A stretch of DNA of 64,000 bases, from NCBI RefSeq assembly GCF_947250635.1, contig NZ_OX366335.1, positions 558,001 through 622,000 of the forward strand. The letters run 5' to 3'. Positions 9,415 to 17,951 of this stretch are shown piece by piece. The DNA comes from Wolbachia endosymbiont (group B) of Parapoynx stratiotata. Its GTDB lineage: Bacteria; Pseudomonadota; Alphaproteobacteria; Rickettsiales; Anaplasmataceae. Both the position numbers and the translations under genes were made by a program. The number at the start of each line of letters is the position of its first letter. Position 1 is the first letter of the stretch. The notes beneath the pieces were generated by a model. That model did no database searches. It worked only from the letters and a program-made list of their open reading frames with translations, and was not told where the DNA came from.

Positions 9415-9948
9415 ATGAATAAGAAATTTCTCTATTCACCATTATCAATAAAAAGCATAGAAGAAAACGGAGTATTTTCTGGCTATGCGAGCGTTTTTAA
9501 TATAGTTGATAAGAAAAATGATCTGATATTACCCGGAGCATTTAAGAACAACTTAAATAAAAGTCAGATAAAACTTCTTTGGCAGCACAACCCAAGTGAG
9601 CCTATAGGTAATATTACAGATATTTGCGAAAATGATGTTGGCCTATATATAACTGCACATTTGCTTTTTGGTATTCAAAAAGCAGAGGAAGCATATTTAA
9701 TGCTCAAAACTGGAACTATTAACGGGCTTTCGATTGGCTATATACCAATAGAGTATGATGTTGATCATGAAAGCGGAGCTCGAGTGTTAAAACAAGTGGA
9801 GCTATGGGAAGTTAGTTTAGTCACTTTCCCTGCAAATTTGTCAGCTCAGGTAATCAATGTGAAGAATCATTACAATGAACAAGAAATGTTAGCAAGAGCA
9901 ATAGAAAAAGCAAATTCTGTGCTTACGAACATGTGTATTTCTACTTAA
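9415..9948 (+). CDS. HK97-family prohead protease (peptidase U35)
   Basis: This is a serine protease that processes phage capsid and scaffold proteins during head maturation. The translated protein shows the family pattern: FSGYASVFNIVDKKNDLILPGAF near the N-terminus, LLWQHNPSEPIG with the candidate catalytic His, TINGLSIGY with the candidate Ser, and ELWEVSLVTFPAN. At 177 residues it is complete. A strong AGGAGG site precedes the ATG. No HK97 capsid or portal gene is nearby, and the WO-type head genes 20 kb away belong to a different (lambda-like) class. This looks like a relic of a separate phage or a gene-transfer-agent-type locus; that origin is inferred. Confidence 0.88.
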   Translation: MNKKFLYSPLSIKSIEENGVFSGYASVFNIVDKKNDLILPGAFKNNLNKSQIKLLWQHNPSEPIGNITDICENDVGLYITAHLLFGIQKAEEAYLMLKTGTINGLSIGYIPIEYDVDHESGARVLKQVELWEVSLVTFPANLSAQVINVKNHYNEQEMLARAIEKANSVLTNMCIST

Positions 9949-10049
9949 AATCTATAAAAATTTTCACACAATTTAACATTTATATTATTATTTATTTAAT
10001 AATTACATTAATATATATAACTTCAATACTTTAAAAATTAGGTAATTTT

Positions 10050-11859
10050 ATGGTAAATACTAAAAATAATATTAATGACGAACCTAGTATTAAACAAAAG
10101 GAAAAAAAATATAGCTTATCCACTGTGCTTGCTTGGCTATATCTAAAAACAATCGGACGAATATTGCCAGGGAGATTGAATAAATGGGCAGAGAATATCC
10201 TACACCACAATAAAGTTATTGTGAATAATGGAGTTCAAACTGATGCTCCCGAAGTAGTAGATCAAAGTGTTCAAATTTCTGAAGTTGTAGCACAAGAGGT
10301 CCAAAGTAAAATAATTAGTGAAGGTAAAACTACATTTAAAGATACAGAAATTCAGACTGAATTTGTTGAGACAGAGGATAAGAATGAAAAATTAAAGGAG
10401 CAACTGGAAGGTGTAAGTCAGGCACTCGAAGCATTTATTGGGCTCTGTAATAATCAAGCACAGCAGATTGGAAGCTTACAATCAGGAAATGATTTCTTAG
10501 GAGAGAAAAATAGAGAGTTAAAGTCTAAACTTGCAGGACTTAAAAAGAACTATAGTGAATTGGTAGAAATTGCACAAAAAAGAGGAGAAGAATTTTTAGC
10601 ACAGTTCAAGGAAAAGTCTGAGGAGATATTACATTTGCAGAAAGAATTAATTGAGTGCAGCAAAGAATTTGCAAATAAAATAGAAACGCTCTCAGCAGAT
10701 ATAGAAGAAAAAGATGGGAAAATAGTTAGTTTTACGAAATTCAATGAAGTATTAGAACAAGAGAAAAAGGAAATGGAGAATAAAAATAACGCACAACAGC
10801 AAATCATACTTGATCGAGAGGAAAAAATAGACAAACAAGGCGCTTTAATTACTTCACTTACTGATAAAAATAAAGACATAAATGAAACTGTGAGGAAAGA
10901 TAATGAAAGCCTAAGAGCGCAAAACACAGATTTAGAAAGTAAAGCTATTGAGTGGAAAAACAAATATGATACTAAAATAAAGGAATTAAAAAATCAACTT
11001 GAGGAGAAACAAGCAGAATTAGAACAAGCTAAGGAAAAAGATGCTGAATTAGAGGATCTTAGAAAAAAATTGAAAAGTACTCAGCAACAATTAGTGCAAG
11101 AAAAGACTAATCTAAAAGATGAATTAAAGGATTCAAGTAGTAAACTAAATGCTGCTAAAGAGGAGAAAAAAGTCTTAGAAAGTGAAGTTGACAAATTGCA
11201 GGAAAAATCACAGAAATTAGAAGAAAGTAACGTTGAAATAAAGAAACAAAAGGCAGATTTGGAGGGAAAATTAAAATCTTCACAAGAAGAGAATAAAAAG
11301 TTACAAGAACAAGTACAGACATTAGAAAAAGGTAAAGAGTGGGAATCAGCTGGAATAGATGATAGCTTAAAGCAAACTTCTGCAAAGAAAGAGAAGCAGA
11401 TTGAGCAGTTACAAGAGGAACGTAAGCAAGCAGAATATCAAGCGAAAGCTGATATTACAAAACTACAGGAAGAAAAAAGAGGTCTGTTAGTTAAAATAGA
11501 TAGCTTAAAGGAAAATTTGTCAGTTGCGCAAGAACAGTTACAGAAACAACTAAAGTTAAATAATCAAGAGTTACTGGAATTGAAAAAAGAGAAGAGAAAT
11601 GTTGATACAAAGTTAGAAGATATGGATAAAAAAACTAAAGAGGTAGATGCAATTAGTATAGCATCTACTACAAAAAAAACACTTTTTCATTCTATGAAGT
11701 CAAGCTTTTCAAATGGTTCTTATGATCTTTTCAGTAATAAGAAGCTCAAGGAATTTTTATCTCATAAAAATAGAGAGTTGAAAAAAGGTTTTCCTGAACT
11801 TGAAGGAAAACACTTTTGCCATAACGTGCTTGGTGAAACTATAAAATCTCTATCAAATC
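10050..11859 (+). pseudogene. long coiled-coil protein, C-terminus cut off by an IS
   Basis: The gene encodes about 603 native residues. A basic N-terminal region contains a short hydrophobic stretch (near residues 24-40). It is followed by about 450 residues of nearly continuous heptad-rich coiled coil (E/K/Q/L rich), then a serine-rich and basic C-terminal segment. At 11860 the sequence enters an IS256 fragment, so the last 12 codons (to the stop at 11897) come from the IS and the natural end is lost. The start ATG 10050 has only a weak ribosome site. I do not recognise a specific family; long coiled-coil proteins in Wolbachia are often suspected host-interaction proteins, which is inference here. 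The shortened protein may still be made. Confidence 0.6.
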
Positions 11860-12068
11860 GGGAACGTTCAAAAAAGTGTGTCAAGCCGCATTTTTAGTTC
11901 AACTCAATTTTCAATCTATCTGGAAAGAAAATATCAAGTTGAGACATAGTTAAAGCCCAATTAGGGAGAGCCATAATCCACTTTTGCTCTACCTTTTTTA
12001 TAGCACAATATACCTGTTTGTACAAGGCATTTGTACTAGTAAATGAACCCTTAGTTTTAGTAAATTTC
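11860..12068 (-). mobile_element. IS256-family fragment B (3' end only)
   Basis: This is 209 bp of the 3' end of the 1337-bp element, in minus orientation, beginning at its terminal inverted repeat at 11860. It stops abruptly at 12068, where complete copy C begins. The rest of this copy is missing, so copy C inserted into it and the other half was later lost. Confidence 0.9.
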
Positions 12069-13405
12069 GGGAACGTTCAAAAAAGTGTGTCAAACCGAAA
12101 AAAAAGTAATAAATTGATATAAAAAATGGAGGTTTGATATGGGTCAAGCAAATAGAACTACTGGTTTGGTAGATTATAAAGAATTAGAAACAAATATCCT
12201 GTCATCTATACGAGAAGGAAGACCATTGACAGGAAGAGATGGAGCATTAACACCGTTTATAAAAAGGTTGCTAGAGGCAAGTCTGGAAGGTGAAATAGAA
12301 AGCCACATGTCAGCTAAAAGTGAAGAAAATAACCGAAGAAATGGAAGGAATGCAAAAACTTTACGTACAAGTTCAGGCTCATTTGAACTATTAACACCAA
12401 GAGACAGAGAAGGAAGCTTTGAACCGCAAATAGTCAAAAAAAGGCAAACAAGCCTACATCCAGAACTTGAAGCAAAGGTCTTAAGCACATATGCCAGTGG
12501 CATGGGATACAGAGATATAGCTTCACATGTTGAGGAAATATATGACCACAAAATATCAGCAGCAGAGATATCCAGTATTACTGATAAACTGCTACCAGTA
12601 ATCAATGAATGGCGCAGCCGCCCACTGCAATCAGTGTATCCAATAGTGTTTATGGATGGCATGTTCTTTAAGGTCAAGGAGGACGGACATTGTATAAGTA
12701 AATGCATGTATAATATATTGGGCATAAATCAAAATGGCAGAAAAGAAGTATTAGGTTTTTATTTGGCTGAAAGTGAAGGAGCTAACTTCTGGTTGGGAGT
12801 TCTAAATGACCTAAAAGAGCGAGGAGTAGAAGATATTCTAATTGCCTGCATTGATGGGCTAAAAAGCTTTCCTGCGGCTATAAATAGTGTGTTTCCTAAG
12901 GCAGAAGTACAGCTATGTATAGTGCATCAGATAAGGAATTCACTGAAATATGTATCTAGCAAAGATGTAAAAGTTTTCATGAATGATTTGAAAAAAATAT
13001 ATCGTGCTTCAAGTAAAGAGATCGCTGAGAATTATCTGCTTGAGCTGGAAGAAAAATGGGGAGAGAAGTATCCTTTAGTTATAAAATCCTGGCAGAACAA
13101 TTGGGAAAACTTATCCAGTTATTTTAAGTATTCTGGGCAAGTTAGGAAGCTGATTTACACCACCAATCCAATTGAGGGGTTGCATAGACAAATCAGGAAA
13201 TTTACTAAAACTAAGGGTTCATTTACTAGTACAAATGCCTTGTACAAACAGGTATATTGTGCTATAAAAAAGGTAGAGCAAAAGTGGATTATGGCTCTCC
13301 CTAATTGGGCTTTAACTATTTCTCAACTTGATATTTTCTTTCCAGATAGATTGAAAATTGAGTTGAACTAAAAATGCGGCTTGACACACTTTTTTGAACG
13401 TTCCC
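12069..13405 (+). mobile_element. IS256-family element, complete copy C (1337 bp)
   Basis: The full-length element has intact inverted repeats. The left neighbour is IS fragment B (TAAATTTC before the element) and the right neighbour is a phage tail gene (GTGCAACC after it). These do not match, so there is no target duplication. The copy therefore sits at a rearrangement junction produced by deletion or recombination between IS copies. Confidence 0.93.
12139..13371 (+). CDS. IS256-family transposase, copy C
   Basis: This intact 410-residue transposase is the same as copy A apart from Ile in place of Met in the TISQLD segment near the C-terminus. The DDE-type segments described for copy A are all present. 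It is presumably active, since near-identical copies occur elsewhere in the window. Confidence 0.95.
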   Translation: MGQANRTTGLVDYKELETNILSSIREGRPLTGRDGALTPFIKRLLEASLEGEIESHMSAKSEENNRRNGRNAKTLRTSSGSFELLTPRDREGSFEPQIVKKRQTSLHPELEAKVLSTYASGMGYRDIASHVEEIYDHKISAAEISSITDKLLPVINEWRSRPLQSVYPIVFMDGMFFKVKEDGHCISKCMYNILGINQNGRKEVLGFYLAESEGANFWLGVLNDLKERGVEDILIACIDGLKSFPAAINSVFPKAEVQLCIVHQIRNSLKYVSSKDVKVFMNDLKKIYRASSKEIAENYLLELEEKWGEKYPLVIKSWQNNWENLSSYFKYSGQVRKLIYTTNPIEGLHRQIRKFTKTKGSFTSTNALYKQVYCAIKKVEQKWIMALPNWALTISQLDIFFPDRLKIELN

Positions 13406-14825
13406 GTGCAACCAGCGCATAAAGATCATTTATTCCTTTTTTCATTGCTTCAAGCTCATTCATCGGTACAGCATGAATAGCATTATTCACTATTTTTACC
13501 CCTTCTTTTTCTCCGTTTTTCCATGTCTGATGAATGTAGCAGAGCAAAAGTTGTCCGCTAGGTGCTTTAGGCATTGATGGTCGCCAAGGGTGAGCTATAC
13601 CTTTTATTCTCCTTACTGCTCCTTTGCTATCGATAGTAATTAAATCATAGCGTGGCATTTTCCAGGTGTAATCAATCAGAACCAGACTGTTATCAACGGC
13701 ACCTCTTACTTTACATCCCTCTTCATTTATATCTTCAGGACTTACCTGAGTGCGACAGCGATAGGTTATAAGGTAACTACTTCCAGGTGCTGGTTCTTTG
13801 CCGGGTAATGACCAATCAACGTTTCCTGCATTTAACTTATAGTCTATACTATTTTCATAAATAACATTGCCTTGTTTAATTTGAATAATCTCAAGTACCG
13901 CAGAGTCAGGTATTGGATCAACAGCTCCTGAGTATGAACCGTGAGTAATGGTAATGGTTTTTTGAACAGTTATATCTACTTTTTTAATTTCACTTATTGG
14001 AAAATCATTCACCTTCAGTTCCATTACTCTTTGGCTATTTGGCTGAAAAGTATGTGGTTCTGATTCAACTGATTTTATATCTGGATCGTCATCAAAAGAA
14101 ACACGAATACTGTGAGGAAGTTCAATCTCATAGCCATCAACATGAGCTTTGCCCTCATTAATCACAAATATTTTTTTCCCCTTTTCGTCCCCTTCTTCTC
14201 TCTGCAAACAAATTACTTCTAGACCGTTTACTACGTAAGATCCATTTGCTTCTTTATCATAACGAGCAAGAGCTGTAGTTACTATGTTTGCTTGTGGTGG
14301 CGGTGAATGTTCTATTAATACTCCATTTTCAATGTTATAAATTGGATAAAATTCTCCTTCAGAAAAACGTGGAGAAAGACCTTCTGCTTGATAACCCCAA
14401 ATGGTGGAAACTTTAAGCCTTGCAGCTCCTACTTCCTGATAGTTTCTTGTACCAACTGCAGGATCACGAAGATTTTCGTCCTCAAGTTCTGTAATTGTAG
14501 ATTCTAGATAATAAACACCTATACGAACTGTGGTACTCAGTGGAATAACAAACTCTTCTTTTTCGACTTTTCTAACTGCTCCACGAAGATAGATTTTTCC
14601 TCTTTCAAGTGTAACTTTACCAGTTTCTCTATCTATAATACAATTACTTCCTGTTACAACATCACCATCACGAAATATTGCATCTCCTATGCCTTTAAGC
14701 TTAGAAAGAGCATACTCCTGAGTTTCATTTAATTCTGCAGACTGTAAACCTCTTCCTGCCAGGAACAAGCTTTTTTCGTATTCTTTGTCAGGATTAAAAC
14801 GGTTATAATAGGCGTTTAAAGTCAT
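13406..14825 (-). pseudogene. phage tail-associated protein (DUF4815-like), C-terminus cut by an IS
   Basis: About 473 native residues remain. The N-terminal part (AYYNRFNPDKEYEKSLFLAG followed by LQSAELNETQ) is the pattern I associate with DUF4815 proteins of phage baseplates and tail fibres. The rest is beta-rich and has the feel of a structural tail protein. The last 12 codons (13368-13405) come from the end of IS copy C, so the natural C-terminus is gone. The gene starts 6 bp after the stop of the upstream tail gene on the same strand, so the two form an operon. By comparison with phage WO gene order, contractile-tail genes would be expected beyond the truncation point; none are in the window. 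The family call is moderate. Confidence 0.62.
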
Positions 14826-14831
14826 TTTGTT

Positions 14832-15515
14832 TCAAAAAGTTACAACAAATGAAAAAGTTTCCCGAGTTGCAGATGTTCTGATAAGTGGTACGGTATGTTC
14901 CAAAACCAATAAAATCCCATGGTCTTCTATATCTTGAGGTTCAAAATATCTCTGTCCTTCAGGTAATTCTTTTTTTACTTTAGTACCAACCATAACCCCT
15001 AGCTCTCTGATTACTCGATTTGCTGCATCCGTGAAATCGAAAGTGAATTTGAGAAAAAGATTATTGGTTGGTACATCAGAAGGCCTAAACCTTCCAGAAG
15101 GAGTTATAAGTTCGCCGTTTTCATCACCTGTGCAGAATAGCACTTCATCTGCAGTACGTCTGCCAAGTTCATTCAAGAGCTTTATAGAATTTATAGGTTC
15201 AGGTGGTGTGCTTTGAATGTACTCTATGGTAACTTTATCACTTACTGGAATAGAGCTATTTTCCGTACGTTTAATTACACCAGTACTGCTATCAACTGTA
15301 TAGTCAACACTTGGCTGATGCATTGTTTGTCCTGTAACAACCTTCACATCTTTAACAGGTTGATGATCAAGTTTTATTTCACCCTTAACGAAAGTTTTTT
15401 CTACTTTATGGCTATTTCCAGAGCTTCCATCACCACTTCCCCAAGCAAGATGGATAGATTGCTTTTTTATGCTGGCTGCTATTGCTGCTCTGCCTGATTG
15501 CGTTAGAATTGACAT
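14832..15515 (-). CDS. phage tail protein (putative tail-fibre/baseplate component)
   Basis: This 227-residue protein has an N-terminal helix (SILTQSGRAAIAASIKKQ) and a beta-rich remainder. The segment TDAANRVIRELGVMVGT and the C-terminal strand-forming tail resemble proteins encoded next to DUF4815 genes in prophages. The start ATG 15515 is preceded at about 14 bases by AGGAGGG, an unusually long distance. It is the first gene of a two-gene minus-strand operon, and the TGAACA-N11-GCGAT motif (15546-15571) lies just upstream, which ties it to the replication genes regulated by the same motif. The exact structural role is not known to me. Confidence 0.5.
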   Translation of the reverse strand: MSILTQSGRAAIAASIKKQSIHLAWGSGDGSSGNSHKVEKTFVKGEIKLDHQPVKDVKVVTGQTMHQPSVDYTVDSSTGVIKRTENSSIPVSDKVTIEYIQSTPPEPINSIKLLNELGRRTADEVLFCTGDENGELITPSGRFRPSDVPTNNLFLKFTFDFTDAANRVIRELGVMVGTKVKKELPEGQRYFEPQDIEDHGILLVLEHTVPLIRTSATRETFSFVVTF

Positions 15516-15545
15516 TATCTGTTTTCAACCCTCCTATTATATATA

Positions 15546-15571
15546 ATCGCTTTTTCTCTTCAATTTGTTCA
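15546..15571 (-). promoter_or_regulatory. phage promoter-like motif, copy 4 (before tail operon)
   Basis: Read on the minus strand: TGAACA, 11 bases, AAAA, GCGAT, then TTATATAT. The TGAACA and GCGAT blocks and their spacing equal those of the three copies at 21958, 26046 and 26108. It ends 30 bp before the start codon of the tail gene at 15515, a normal promoter distance. Confidence 0.55.
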
Positions 15572-15607
15572 ATTTTTTTTTATTATTTTTTTATGGTAGT
15601 ATTGACG

Positions 15608-15631
15608 CAACTGTTTAATATACTACAGTTG
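15608..15631. promoter_or_regulatory. inverted repeat in a divergent promoter region (operator-like)
   Basis: CAACTGT (15608-15614) and ACAGTTG (15625-15631) form a perfect 7-bp dyad around a 10-bp AT-rich centre. It lies between the divergent tail operon (starting 15515) and the plus-strand gene at 15656. Its size and place suit a repressor site; the binding protein is unknown. Confidence 0.4.
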
Positions 15632-15655
15632 TCATAATATTTTTTCTTTTGGATA

Positions 15656-16867
15656 ATGATTGCCAATCAAGAATTCTGGGAAGATGATCTTGAAGTTCCT
15701 GCTACTGAGTTACTATTGAGTTTTCAAAATCCTGATTTGTGCAAAAGTTGGATTAACTCTCTTAATAATAAGCAATTAAATGTTATTCTTAAACAACACT
15801 TCAATTATCAACAGCATTTGTTTGATAATAGTCCTTATTATGACTATAGGTCAGTTCAGCAAAAGCGTAAATTCCTTATCGACAGCAACCTTGATTATTT
15901 ACCTAATTATTATTTAATCAGCTACTTTAGCCGTTTGAAGTCTGATTCAGCCATAATTGAGATAGCAAAGCCTATATTGAGTGGCGATGTAAAATATGAT
16001 AAAAAATCTATACTATTTACTCTCTTTCTTATTGACCATAACTTGCTGAAGCACGTCTTTCTTTTTAATAAAGTTCAAAAAAGAAGTTTTTCATCATTTA
16101 TTTTAAATAATCCTCCAAGACAAAGACAGAGCTCATTTAAAGATTTTTTGTCGAAAGAGGTACTGCGAGAGATATTAACTCAACATGATTCTCTAGCAAA
16201 TGACAACTTTGAAAGTAAGTTCAAAGGTTTTTTTTACTACCAAGACCGCATTTACTTATTTATACGTCGTGCTAGTGATTCAGACCTGGTACTTAGCTCA
16301 AACCAAGTAATACACGGTTACAAACCTGACTGGATTATTCTTGACTTCTCTTTAAATAGCAATCAGGTAAATTTGTGTACTAAAAACCTCAAACGTGGCT
16401 TAGAAATAGCAAACAGCATTGCCAGTCGATATTTTCAACGTGAATGCTCATTTATTAATCTACGTAATCAGAATAAAGTTGCCCAAGTGCGTACATTCTT
16501 GACTGACTGTGTACATGAATTAATAAAAGACATCAAATTAATTGAATTAAAGTTTACGTCACCTGAACCAAGCACTTATTTTACATTAAACACAAATTCC
16601 ATAGAAAAGTGGTTAAAGGTGTTAGAGCCTTCAATTGGCAGTATAATCTACAATATTAGTCTTGTTCAACATATAAAGGTGATATTTAGAAACAAAAAAG
16701 TTACTCTATCTTTTCATGCCAATACAGACTATATAGCGATCAATTATTCAGAACACGTACTTGATAAAAAAGAACGTGAAGATTTTAAGTTAATGTTTTC
16801 CAATACTTATGGACTTACCATTCTGTCAAAAGCAAAATCCAACTTTCTACAGGCAAATAGTTACTAA
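15656..16867 (+). CDS. unrecognised prophage protein, first of a two-gene pair
   Basis: This is a 403-residue soluble protein with no signal peptide or membrane segment. I do not recognise a domain. Visible are an acidic N-terminus, a helical first half, and a mixed alpha/beta second half with alternating hydrophobic strands (YLFIRR, WIILDFSL). It overlaps the next gene by up to 59 bp and is convergent with the replication operon. Its place between tail genes and replication genes is shared by uncharacterised gene pairs in phage WO, as far as I recall. The codon use and AT content look like those of the neighbouring phage genes. Function is unknown. Confidence 0.6.
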   Translation: MIANQEFWEDDLEVPATELLLSFQNPDLCKSWINSLNNKQLNVILKQHFNYQQHLFDNSPYYDYRSVQQKRKFLIDSNLDYLPNYYLISYFSRLKSDSAIIEIAKPILSGDVKYDKKSILFTLFLIDHNLLKHVFLFNKVQKRSFSSFILNNPPRQRQSSFKDFLSKEVLREILTQHDSLANDNFESKFKGFFYYQDRIYLFIRRASDSDLVLSSNQVIHGYKPDWIILDFSLNSNQVNLCTKNLKRGLEIANSIASRYFQRECSFINLRNQNKVAQVRTFLTDCVHELIKDIKLIELKFTSPEPSTYFTLNTNSIEKWLKVLEPSIGSIIYNISLVQHIKVIFRNKKVTLSFHANTDYIAINYSEHVLDKKEREDFKLMFSNTYGLTILSKAKSNFLQANSY

Positions 16868-17945
16868 TCTGCTACGGTGGAGTGACTCTTATGATACACC
16901 TAGCAGAGATTATTTAGAAGTTGCACAATACCTGTCAAGTCTTGGGTTTGTAAATTTAAGAGAATATTACTTTATAATCTGTGCTAATGATGAAGATGAG
17001 TTTGATTTTCATGTAATAAATCCTTTCTGCAACAATAGATTAGAAATTGTCAGCGATTATGATGAAGATTATGATAACCCAATAATGTGTGACCTCTGTG
17101 AACGTGATATTTTACCTGATACTTATAAAAAACAGCGTTACTTTTCTTTAGAGGTAAAAGTTAATCATTTGAAAGTTATAGAATGGTTTGAAAAGCAATT
17201 AGCAAGTTTAAAGATTACTTGTAATAAAGTAGCAACCGGAGTTTATTATGTTATTGTTGACACAAGCCTTATCAGCTTAATTATTCCCGAATGCTGTCCT
17301 GATAACTCATACTCTGCTGTGGATAAGTTAAAAACCACCCCTACTGCTTTAATAACTTTTAATAAGGAGAGTCTTAAGCCACCACTGAATCTACACATTG
17401 TTCCTATAGCAGATCTAATTTGCGAAGATCAAAGTTTAAATGAAGTATTGCATCAAACAGTAGAAAAAGGAGTACCAGAATTATTACCTAATGTTTCTTT
17501 TCAGGCATTCAATTGCTATTCTTACATTCCATTGCAACAGACTAAGTCTACTCCAGCAGAAAAGACTTTTCAGCTCCATATTAAAGGCAATGACATTTGT
17601 GTTAATGGTATAGGAGTTATCGAAACACAGTCAAAGTCTGGAAGAATATTTTTTATTTTCTTAGATCAATTTTTTCATGACTTTAAAAGTGGAATTTCTC
17701 CAGAGCAATACAAAACTTTAAACGTTGGAGAAATTGCAAATCGCTTAGAAAACATTCACGATGTTGAACAACAAATTCGCAAACCAATAAATAGAATGCA
17801 AAAAACTATAGCAGAGAAATTGGCTATAACTTTAGGTTTAAATGTCAAAAAAGACGATATTATTCAAACTCTGCCATGGTCAGGGATAGGTACTAAGGAA
17901 TATGGCTACAGGCTTAATCCTTTTACTATTGTTCTTAAAAAATGA
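16809..17945 (+). CDS. unrecognised prophage protein with Cys-rich finger, second of a pair
   Basis: This is a 378-residue soluble protein. Near residues 70-100 it carries a Cys cluster (NPFCNNRL, then MCDLCERDI) that could bind zinc. The C-terminal ~120 residues (from QLHIKGNDICVNGIG) look like a beta-strand plus helix arrangement, possibly a winged-helix DNA-binding fold. The ATG at 16809 makes a 59-bp overlap with the preceding gene in another frame; the recognisable part begins near 16868, so a later non-ATG start or a frameshift linking the two genes is possible. It ends 6 bp from the convergent replication gene. I do not know the family. Confidence 0.55.
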   Translation: MDLPFCQKQNPTFYRQIVTNLLRWSDSYDTPSRDYLEVAQYLSSLGFVNLREYYFIICANDEDEFDFHVINPFCNNRLEIVSDYDEDYDNPIMCDLCERDILPDTYKKQRYFSLEVKVNHLKVIEWFEKQLASLKITCNKVATGVYYVIVDTSLISLIIPECCPDNSYSAVDKLKTTPTALITFNKESLKPPLNLHIVPIADLICEDQSLNEVLHQTVEKGVPELLPNVSFQAFNCYSYIPLQQTKSTPAEKTFQLHIKGNDICVNGIGVIETQSKSGRIFFIFLDQFFHDFKSGISPEQYKTLNVGEIANRLENIHDVEQQIRKPINRMQKTIAEKLAITLGLNVKKDDIIQTLPWSGIGTKEYGYRLNPFTIVLKK

Positions 17946-17951
17946 GTGTTA

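Noticed and set aside
13000-15600. Prophage attachment sites (attL/attR)
   Set aside because: Both prophage edges are IS-mediated breakpoints, so no natural boundary is left to compare; no credible direct repeat pair was found.
15608-15638. TTGACG at 15602 as -35 of a promoter for the 15656 gene
   Set aside because: No -10-like hexamer lies 16-18 bp downstream; the dyad there is better described as an operator-like element.
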